Assembly: GCF_014145455.1 (NCBI RefSeq)
Contig: NZ_JACIVB010000017.1
Span: 124,001-188,000, forward strand
Reading direction: 5' to 3'
Source of the DNA: Limosilactobacillus rudii
Lineage (GTDB): Bacteria; Bacillota; Bacilli; Lactobacillales; Lactobacillaceae
Length of the DNA: 64,000 nt
Of the stretch, positions 58,184 through 64,000 are shown one piece after another (positions within the stretch are counted from its first letter, which is position 1; each line of letters begins with the position of its first letter). Made by a program: the position numbers and the translations under genes. The notes under the pieces are model-generated. The model saw nothing but the letters and a program-made list of their open reading frames with translations, did not search any database and was not told the origin of the DNA.

Positions 58184-58493
58184 CGATATTTCGACTGCCT
58201 TTGTTTCATGGCCCGGTGGAGGCAAAAGGCGACCAATTTATATTATTTCAGATGAAAATAATAAGGTTCGTTTCTATAAAATTACTTCAAAATATGATAA
58301 TAAGTCACCAAAAATAAAGAAACATTATTTTAAGATTAATCAATGGTCAGCAGCTGGTTTAAACAAGCAATCTTATATTGATACAATCACAGTAGGTAAA
58401 ATTGATAAGAGTAAATTTGACTTAGAAGTAATTGGAAAATTAACTAGACAAGACGCTGAAAGGTTAATTGCATTTTTAAGCAATCAAAATTAA
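58173..58493 (+). CDS. Type II toxin, PemK/MazF-like
   Basis: 106 residues. The pattern FVSWPGGGKRRPIYIISDENNKVRFYKITS matches the MazF/PemK-like beta-barrel opening; a helix-rich C-terminus follows (TRQDAERLIAFL). Partner is a RelB-type antitoxin, a mixed pairing seen in lactobacilli. Probably an mRNA-cleaving toxin; active residues not certain. Confidence 0.72.
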   Translation: MKTNDISTAFVSWPGGGKRRPIYIISDENNKVRFYKITSKYDNKSPKIKKHYFKINQWSAAGLNKQSYIDTITVGKIDKSKFDLEVIGKLTRQDAERLIAFLSNQN

Positions 58494-58701
58494 TTATGAT
58501 ATACTGATTAAAAGTTAAGATTGAGTGGTACAAAATAACCCAGCACTTCTTATGAGGTGTCGGGTTACTTAATAAAGGGGGCGAAAAGGGGAATATTATT
58601 TGATAACCCTAATTGATTCCATATAATCAAACGAAAAGTTTCTTCTATTATATATAGCCAATTCTGACTATATTTGATTATGTTTAATTAAGCGCCTAAA
58701 C
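58494..58701. other. Intergenic stretch without a gene
   Basis: Contains one imperfect hairpin, AACCC.GCAC / GTGTCGGGTT (58536-58567), with no T run after it. The rest is AT-rich with no recognisable signal. Confidence 0.4.
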
Positions 58702-59400
58702 TATCAAGGTGAATATCTTCGCTTTACTAATGCTAACTGGGCGCTAGTTAAAATTCCTGGACAGCCATCTGACTACACCGACGAACAATTGAATGACCTC
58801 TTGACTTTAGCTGATGTGATGGCAACTGGTTACCATGCTGCCGCAAGTGCTGAAGTTAAAGAAGGTGATACCGTAGCGGTTATTGGTGACGGTGCTGTTG
58901 GCTTATGTGGTGTAATCGGTGCTAAGCTGCGCGGTGCAAAACGGATTATTTCTCTTAGCCATCATGAAGACCGGGCAAAACTTACCAGAGAATTTGGGGC
59001 TACTGATATTGTTGCGGAGCGGAGTGATGATGCTGTTAAAAAGGTAATGGAACTGACAGATGGTAATGGTGTCGATGCCGTCCTTGAATGTGTTGGTGCA
59101 GTTTCAGCCATTGAACAAGCTGGTCAGTTAGCTCGTCCTGGTACGATTATCGGTCGAGTTGGGGTACCTCAAACTGAACCAGCATCGAACGCATTGTTCT
59201 GGAAGAACATTGGTCTTCGTGGCGGGATTGCCCCGGTCACTACTTATGACCGCAAAGTCCTGCTTGATGCTGTATTAAAGGGCAAGATTCATCCAGGAAA
59301 GTTTTTCACAAAGCGGTTTGACCTTGATAATATTCAGAAGGCTTATGAAGCAATGGATAAGCGTGAAGTAATCAAGTCATTGGTAATTGTAAGTGAATAG
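58702..59400 (+). pseudogene. 5'-truncated zinc alcohol dehydrogenase paralogue
   Basis: Continuous frame from YQGEYLRFTNANWALVKIPG to the normal C-terminus, about 232 codons. It aligns residue by residue with the second two-thirds of the enzyme at 51618-52661 (for example DGAVGLCGVIGAK, ECVGA, GRVGVPQTEP). The catalytic and structural zinc region is absent. An internal ATG at 58789 opens a 203-codon frame, but no functional enzyme is expected. Confidence 0.85.
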
Positions 59401-59451
59401 GTCTCCTAATTGTTCAAATTGTACTGTCATTATTACTTTTAATATCTTAAT

Positions 59452-59488
59452 TCATAGCCATTATACCATATTGGTATAATGGCTATGA
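59452..59488 (+). promoter_or_regulatory. Perfect 17-bp inverted repeat, operator of the HigBA-like locus
   Basis: Arms 59452-59468 and 59472-59488 are exact complements around TAT. The right arm contains TATAAT (59475-59480), the probable -10 box, and ends just before the toxin start at 59498. Confidence 0.85.
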
Positions 59489-59497
59489 GGTGAACTA

Positions 59498-59821
59498 ATG
59501 GAATACTTTGCTGAAACTAAAAAACTAACAAAAATACTAAATGATCCTAAGCTTATTCTTAAGTATTATGGAAAAGCTCGTGCAAAGCGAATCCTAGCTC
59601 GCCTAGATGAATTTGATGCTGCACAAAACTTAAGCCAAATTCCTTCAGATCCACCTCCGCGATGCTATCCATTAAAGGGTAATCTTGAAGGAAAATTTGC
59701 TGTTGATATTAGTGGCAACTATCGAATGATTTTTGAAGGTTATGATAAAAGGGATTGTTTATCTACAGACAAATCGGAAATTGTAACTATCCAAATTACT
59801 AGCATTGAAGATTATCACTAA
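59498..59821 (+). CDS. HigB/RelE-type toxin
   Basis: 107 residues. RelE/ParE-like fold: a helical start (KILNDPKLILKYYGKARAKRILARLDEF) then PPRCYPLKGNLEGKFAVDISGNYRMIFEG and QITSIEDYH. Catalytic-type Arg and His positions fit a ribosome-dependent mRNase. Antitoxin gene starts three bases after its stop, the reversed (toxin-first) HigBA order. Confidence 0.85.
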   Translation: MEYFAETKKLTKILNDPKLILKYYGKARAKRILARLDEFDAAQNLSQIPSDPPPRCYPLKGNLEGKFAVDISGNYRMIFEGYDKRDCLSTDKSEIVTIQITSIEDYH

Positions 59822-59824
59822 GAA

Positions 59825-60175
59825 ATGGAGCTGATGAATTTGTTACATCGTGAAAATAAAGTTAAACAATACCACACCAGCTCAGCTGCAGATTTGCTTA
59901 AAGAAGTAATGGATTACTACGACATTACACAAGCAGATCTTGCTAAGAGAATTGGTGTAAGTCAAAAAAATATTTCTGATATTCTTAATCGTAAGCGTTA
60001 CCTAACAGCAGTTTTAGCTATTCGCATAGAAAAGGTTATGGGAATTTCTAGCAAACTATTATTATCTTTAGACTCTAACTATAAACTTCAATTGGCTAAG
60101 AAAGATTCTAATACAGCTAATAAGGAAGCTTCTTCACCATTATTTCTTCAAAGATATAGCTGGGTAACCGCCTAG
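59825..60175 (+). CDS. HigA-type XRE antitoxin
   Basis: 116 residues. Helix-turn-helix about 35-85 (DITQADLAKRIGVSQKNISDILNRKRYLT) followed by VMGISSKLLLSLDSNYKL. The HigA partner of the toxin upstream; likely binds the inverted repeat at 59452. The start could instead be the ATG nine bases downstream. Confidence 0.85.
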   Translation: MELMNLLHRENKVKQYHTSSAADLLKEVMDYYDITQADLAKRIGVSQKNISDILNRKRYLTAVLAIRIEKVMGISSKLLLSLDSNYKLQLAKKDSNTANKEASSPLFLQRYSWVTA

Positions 60176-60211
60176 TACGTATAAACTATAAGTAAAGGAA
60201 GAGATATTTTA

Positions 60212-60312
60212 ATGAGTGAAGCAGAAGAACTAAAAGAATTTAAGCAAAAACTTTACTGAAAGCCAAATTACAAAATCAGGAAATAAAGATTGCCTTTGCA
60301 AAAAATTAGTGG
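60212..60312 (+). pseudogene. Short frameshifted remnant, possibly of a transposase helper ORF
   Basis: MSEAEELKEFKQKLY then stop; an adjacent frame continues LLKAKLQNQEIKIAFAKN. Joined, these resemble a Leu/Glu/Lys-rich coiled-coil as in IS3-type OrfA tails. Too short to assign firmly. Confidence 0.35.
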
Positions 60313-60324
60313 AAATATGCAATC

Positions 60325-60362
60325 GGGAGGTGAACACGTAATGTGTACCCTCCCTCTTTTTT
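60325..60362. terminator. Terminator between the remnant and the quinone reductase gene
   Basis: GGGAGG..ACAC / GTGT.CCCTCCC hairpin with T6. Confidence 0.8.
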
Positions 60363-60900
60363 ATAGGATCTGATATTTTAATCGTGGCAATTGATCTTTT
60401 GTTAATAGTTGCTGGTATTCTGCAGCCCGTTTTTGTAATTCGGGATCCGTAATATAAATTCCACCGTCAGTAATGAAAGGCTGAAGAATTGTCATTCGAG
60501 TTGTTGCAAAGGTTGCAAAGAGGGGCAATAGATATTCATTAATTGTATGATTTTGGACCGATCCCGGCTGGTAGTCGCTTAAACGGGCGCCGGTACTGAC
60601 CGCAATTAAAATTTCTTTATTATCTAGGGCATGACCTTTACTACCATAAGCCCAGCCGTGCTCTAGGACAAGGTCTTCCCACTTTTTCATTAGTGGTGGA
60701 ACACTATACCAGTACATTGGAAATTGAAGGACAATTCGGTCAATTTTGCTTAAAGCTTCCTGTTCTTGATGAATATCAATATTGCCATCGGGGTATAAAC
60801 CATAAATATTGCGAACCTCGGTATTAGCGTTATTTATTAAGGCGGCATTGATTAGTGACTCTTTAAGATTGGGGTGGAATAAGAAAATTGTCGTTTTCAT
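60361..60900 (-). CDS. Flavodoxin-fold NAD(P)H quinone oxidoreductase
   Basis: About 179 residues. KTTIFLFHPNLKESLINAAL, then the FMN/NADPH motif IVLQFPMYWYSVPPLMKKWEDLVLEHGWAYG and AVSTGARLSDYQPG. The enzyme is of the KefF/YwrO type and reduces quinones by two electrons. Paralogue of the gene at 61592 on the opposite strand (shared QFPMYWYS, HGWAYGS). ATG preceded by GGGACA is weak. Confidence 0.88.
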   Translation of the reverse strand: MKTTIFLFHPNLKESLINAALINNANTEVRNIYGLYPDGNIDIHQEQEALSKIDRIVLQFPMYWYSVPPLMKKWEDLVLEHGWAYGSKGHALDNKEILIAVSTGARLSDYQPGSVQNHTINEYLLPLFATFATTRMTILQPFITDGGIYITDPELQKRAAEYQQLLTKDQLPRLKYQIL

Positions 60901-61043
60901 AATAATTTGTCCCTTCATTGATTTTAAATAGCTTTAACCGTAATGATAAAGTATCCTCTAACGTTATAGTCAAGTAATAATCTTAATGAAGGTGTGTTTT
61001 ACGATGGATTATGACCGAATTACATCAACCATAAATTTTTATC

Positions 61044-61074
61044 TTGACTTGTAGTTAACTCCAAGTGCTATTTT
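61044..61074 (+). promoter_or_regulatory. MerR-type promoter with 19-base spacer and palindrome
   Basis: TTGACT (61044-61049), 19-base spacer, TATTTT (61069-61074). The 20-base element ACTTG.AGTTAACT.CAAGT (61047-61066) is palindromic except at one pair and fills the spacer, the classic layout for activation by DNA distortion. Confidence 0.8.
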
Positions 61075-61168
61075 AAATCTAGACAATGAATACGCACGGA
61101 AAAAGTTAGTGCTACTTAGGTCAATACTATCGGAATTTGGGAACAAAATATGCGTGAGGATAGATAAA

Positions 61169-61576
61169 ATGGCAGATCTTACAATTACTGGCGTTAGTCA
61201 GAAATATAATATTAAAGCGGACACGTTACGCTATTATGAACGGATCGGTTTAATTCCTGAGGTTCCGCGTAATAGTCATGGTAATCGTTACTATAATGAT
61301 GGAATGCAAGGCTGGATTGAAATGATTGTTTGCTTGCGACATTCCGGGGTTACAATTGAAAAGTTATTGGATTATGTTGGGATGTTAAAGCAAGGTGATT
61401 CAACCCTAGGACCTCGTGAGGAATTACTAAAAGAACAATTGAGTGAATTAAAGAAGAAACGCTTTAATTTAAATCGTTCTATCAGGCGACTGGAACACAA
61501 GATTAGTCTGTATGATTCTGGAGAAATCAAAAAGGGCAAAAGCTATTTTGAAGAATATAAAATTATGGATGATTAA
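61169..61576 (+). CDS. MerR-family transcriptional regulator
   Basis: 135 residues. Helix-turn-helix and wing: TGVSQKYNIKADTLRYYERIGLIPEVPRNSHGNRYY; long dimerisation helix follows (LKEQLSELKKKRFNLNRSIRRLEHK). No Cys in the sensor part typical of metal MerRs; belongs with AdhR/NmlR-like aldehyde or electrophile sensors. Start ATG after GAGGA. The adjacent 19-base-spacer promoter supports autocontrol. Leads an operon of four enzymes. Confidence 0.88.
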   Translation: MADLTITGVSQKYNIKADTLRYYERIGLIPEVPRNSHGNRYYNDGMQGWIEMIVCLRHSGVTIEKLLDYVGMLKQGDSTLGPREELLKEQLSELKKKRFNLNRSIRRLEHKISLYDSGEIKKGKSYFEEYKIMDD

Positions 61577-61591
61577 CTGGAGGTTTTATTA

Positions 61592-62128
61592 ATGACGACA
61601 ACGGTATTACTTTTTCATCCGCACTTAGATCAATCGCGGGTTAACAAGGCGTTAGCGGGTGCCTTGGATGATGACATTGAAGTTCGTGATATGTATAAGC
61701 TCTACCCAGACTTTAAGATTGACGTTGCCACTGAACAAAAGGTTTTGACTGATAGTGACCGAATTGTGATTCAATTCCCCATGTATTGGTACAGCTCCCC
61801 AGCTTTACTGAAGCAGTGGGAAGATGATGTTTATGAGCATGGTTGGGCCTATGGTTCTGACGGTGATAAATTGCATGGCAAGGAATTAATTATTGCAGTT
61901 TCACCAGGTGCTAATAATTATGGTCGGCAGGGCTTTGCGCAATATACGATTCATGAATTATTACGACCATTTCAGGCAACTAGTCGCTTAATTGGAACAA
62001 AATTTATTAAGCCATTTATTACCATTGGTGCATCAAGCATTACTGATGATGCTTTGCAACAACGAGCTACTGAGTATAACGAATACCTTCACCAAGACTC
62101 GTTACCAATACTTAATGACTTTGAATAA
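61592..62128 (+). CDS. Flavodoxin-fold NAD(P)H quinone oxidoreductase
   Basis: 178 residues. Same fold and motifs as the gene at 60361 (IVIQFPMYWYSSPALLKQWEDDVYEHGWAYG; AVSPGAN). Immediately follows the MerR gene with GGAGG before the ATG. Substrate unknown. Confidence 0.9.
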   Translation: MTTTVLLFHPHLDQSRVNKALAGALDDDIEVRDMYKLYPDFKIDVATEQKVLTDSDRIVIQFPMYWYSSPALLKQWEDDVYEHGWAYGSDGDKLHGKELIIAVSPGANNYGRQGFAQYTIHELLRPFQATSRLIGTKFIKPFITIGASSITDDALQQRATEYNEYLHQDSLPILNDFE

Positions 62129-62141
62129 GGAGGCAGATCAA

Positions 62142-62426
62142 ATGTATCTAATTAATATCAAAATCAATCCCAAAACTAAAATTAATGACGAAAAAATGGC
62201 TGCTCATCGTCAATGGTTTAAACAGCAATTTGATGCCGGCAAGTTTTTGATAGTTGGTCCTTCTAAGTCGGTTCCTGCTTCGGGAATTATTATTGCGAAG
62301 GCTGATTCACGCGCTGAATTAGACCAATTACTTGCTAAAGATACCTTTTATCCTGGTGAAGCTACTTATGATGTCAATGAATTTGCGGCTAAACTGGTTA
62401 GTAACAAAATTGAGTCAGAACATTAG
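62142..62426 (+). CDS. YciI-family small protein
   Basis: 94 residues: MYLINIKINPKTK, AHRQWFKQQFDAGKFLIVGPS, PASGIIIAKADSRAELDQLLAKDTFYPGE. Dimeric ferredoxin-like fold with the family His (AAHRQW) and Asp. GGAGG precedes the ATG. Role in the operon unknown. Confidence 0.87.
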   Translation: MYLINIKINPKTKINDEKMAAHRQWFKQQFDAGKFLIVGPSKSVPASGIIIAKADSRAELDQLLAKDTFYPGEATYDVNEFAAKLVSNKIESEH

Positions 62427-62467
62427 TCTTGAGTTAGCAAGCAAGATGACAAAAGAGGGCAATCTTT

Positions 62468-63472
62468 ATGAAGTATAGTTATATTCCAACCACTCAGATC
62501 AGAATTTCTAAGTTAGCAGTTGGTGGAATGAGTTTTGGTAATCCAGCAATGAAGACATATCGTTGGATCCTTGACGAAAATCACACTGATGAAATGGTTC
62601 AACATGCATTGAATTTAGGAATAAATTTCTTCGATACTGCAAATGTTTATGGTGCGGGAACTAGTGAAACTTTTATTGGCAATTCACTAAAAAAACATCA
62701 TATTCCACGCGAAAAGGTTGTTTTAGCTAGTAAAGTTTATTTCAATCTCGGGCGCCTTTCGAAAGACGCTATTAATCGCGAAATTGATGGAACGTTAAAA
62801 CGCCTACAGACAGATTATTTGGATTTGTACATTATCCATCGTTTTGACTATGAACATCCAATTGAAGAAACCATGGAAGCCCTTAACAATCTAGTTAAAG
62901 AAGGAAAAGTCCGTGCACTAGGCGCTTCTGCTATGTACGGTTACCAATTTCAAAATATGCAACACGTTGCCGAAAAAAATAATTGGAAGCAATTTGTGGC
63001 AATGGAAAATCATTATAACTTGCTTTATCGGGAAGATGAACGCGAATTAATTCCAATTTGCAAGCAGGATGGGGTGATGTTAATGCCTTATAGTCCTCTT
63101 GCTGGTGGACATTTAACACGAGCATCCTGGCAGGGACAGTCGCAGCGAAGTAAAGTTGACACATCAGCAATGGCCAAGTATGATCATGCAGAACAACAGG
63201 ATTTCCCAATTGTTCAGCGAGTTGCCGAATTAGCAGATCGTCATCATGTTAAAATGGCGCAAATTGCCTTAGCTTGGGAGTGGGCTAAGGGAGTAACGGC
63301 GCCAATTGTCGGTGCAACAAAGGCCCAATATTTAGATGATGCAGTGGCCGCAATGGACATTCAGTTAACAAGCGATGAAGTTAAGTATCTAGATGAATTG
63401 TATACTGCCCACGAGATTGTCGGGGCTTTAGACCGTAATCCTACGGGAATGCTCCCGAAGGATGTTAAATAA
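62468..63472 (+). CDS. Aldo/keto reductase, YajO/GSP69-like
   Basis: 334 residues. NFFDTANVYGAGTSE (Asp, Tyr), VLASKVY (Lys), LYIIHRFD (His) and the C-terminal IVGATKAQYLDDAVAAMD cofactor region. Longer than the 280-residue AKRs upstream. Third co-directional gene of the MerR operon; reduces aldehydes or ketones of unknown identity. Confidence 0.9.
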   Translation: MKYSYIPTTQIRISKLAVGGMSFGNPAMKTYRWILDENHTDEMVQHALNLGINFFDTANVYGAGTSETFIGNSLKKHHIPREKVVLASKVYFNLGRLSKDAINREIDGTLKRLQTDYLDLYIIHRFDYEHPIEETMEALNNLVKEGKVRALGASAMYGYQFQNMQHVAEKNNWKQFVAMENHYNLLYREDERELIPICKQDGVMLMPYSPLAGGHLTRASWQGQSQRSKVDTSAMAKYDHAEQQDFPIVQRVAELADRHHVKMAQIALAWEWAKGVTAPIVGATKAQYLDDAVAAMDIQLTSDEVKYLDELYTAHEIVGALDRNPTGMLPKDVK

Positions 63473-63485
63473 AGGAGAAACGATA

Positions 63486-63812
63486 ATGAGTTTAACTGTT
63501 AATTTATATTACACTGGAAAAAACGGCAGTGCCCAGGCCTTCGTGAAGGAAATGGAAGAAAGTGGCATTGCTAACCGAATCCGCCAAGAAAAGGGAAATG
63601 AGCGTTATGAGTATTTTCAGCCGCTAAATGATCCGGAAACCGTGATGTTAATTGATCGTTGGCATGACCAACAATCACTAGATGCCCATCACCATTCCCC
63701 AATGATGCAAGAATTAGCTAAGTTACGGGAAAAGTATGATTTGCATATGAAGGCCGAACGATACCAATCCGTTGATGGTGAGGCCAATGATGAGCAATAT
63801 TTGAGGAAATAA
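63486..63812 (+). CDS. ABM-domain putative quinol monooxygenase
   Basis: 108 residues. Ferredoxin-like dimeric ABM fold: SLTVNLYYTGKNGSAQAFVKEMEESG, NERYEYFQPLNDPETVMLIDRWHDQQSLDAHHHSPMMQEL. The His cluster is typical of ABM/YgiN. ATG after AAAGGAG. Last gene of the operon, ended by a terminator. Confidence 0.87.
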   Translation: MSLTVNLYYTGKNGSAQAFVKEMEESGIANRIRQEKGNERYEYFQPLNDPETVMLIDRWHDQQSLDAHHHSPMMQELAKLREKYDLHMKAERYQSVDGEANDEQYLRK

Positions 63813-63876
63813 TTGCTTATTCGATATACTTTAAATGCAGTGTTTTGAATATTGTCCCGTTTAAATAATTAGTATT

Positions 63877-63922
63877 AAAGGAAACTAAGTCATCCTTTGT
63901 GGTGGAATAGTTTCCTTTTTTT
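63877..63922 (+). terminator. Terminator of the MerR-quinone-reductase operon
   Basis: AAAGGAAACTA / TAGTTTCCTTT stem with T7. Confidence 0.88.
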
Positions 63923-64000
63923 ATCGGGATAAAGTTTTTAAATGTGTCTGAAAGAGCTATTATAGTTCGTTTAGTAACGAATTAGGAACATGGCGAGGTC

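Overview
This is a low-GC Gram-positive chromosome spanning the replication origin. Gene content and order (walRKHIJ-htrA, dnaB-rplI-gdpP, rpsF-ssb-rpsR, gyrA/gyrB/recF/yaaA/dnaN/dnaA, then rpmH-rnpA-yidC-jag-mnmE-mnmG) are those of Lactobacillaceae. The protein sequences and the lysine-type MurE beside an ATP-grasp ligase suggest Limosilactobacillus, probably the L. reuteri group. The species call is inference; no 16S rRNA gene lies in the window.

Left arm, 1-28 kb: most genes are on the minus strand, so they run away from the origin. It holds a partial htrA, the WalRKHIJ cell-wall two-component operon, and a MarR/ABC-exporter pair enclosed by two identical tRNA-Lys(CUU) genes. Next come a TMEM175-like channel, an XRE regulator, a PPK2 kinase and an MFS transporter, then the replication and translation core from dnaB to dnaA. 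Origin signals occur on both sides of dnaA. The dnaA-dnaN gap has an AT-rich stretch, a run of TAG trios, a GC-rich step and DnaA boxes in the arrangement expected of a basal unwinding element. The gap upstream of dnaA holds a second DnaA-box cluster.

Right arm, 28.5-45 kb: genes are mostly on the plus strand. The rpmH-rnpA-yidC-jag set leads to mnmE-mnmG, which sits behind its own promoter and a terminator-like hairpin. An OYE/HxlR pair and an IclR/SDR pair follow. Then comes a probable peptidoglycan cross-bridge module: asnB, lysine-type murE and an ATP-grasp ligase resembling D-aspartate ligase. lepB, a P-loop ATPase and a YbaK-type editing protein follow.

Accessory region, 45-64 kb: a dense mosaic of small redox enzymes (aldo/keto reductases, SDRs, NmrA-type proteins, zinc alcohol dehydrogenase, flavodoxin-fold quinone reductases, YciI and ABM proteins) with LysR and MerR regulators. 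It looks like a repeatedly rearranged aldehyde/quinone/electrophile-response island. Decay is plain: an AKR-MFS chimeric pseudogene, an MFS tail, a frameshifted carboxymuconolactone decarboxylase, a frameshifted MerR and a 5'-truncated alcohol dehydrogenase paralogue. Two type II toxin-antitoxin loci (RelB/PemK-like and HigBA-like) sit among them, each behind an inverted-repeat operator. An unassigned, probably structured RNA with its own -10 box and terminator lies just before the first. No CRISPR array, rRNA operon, intact insertion sequence or prophage is visible.
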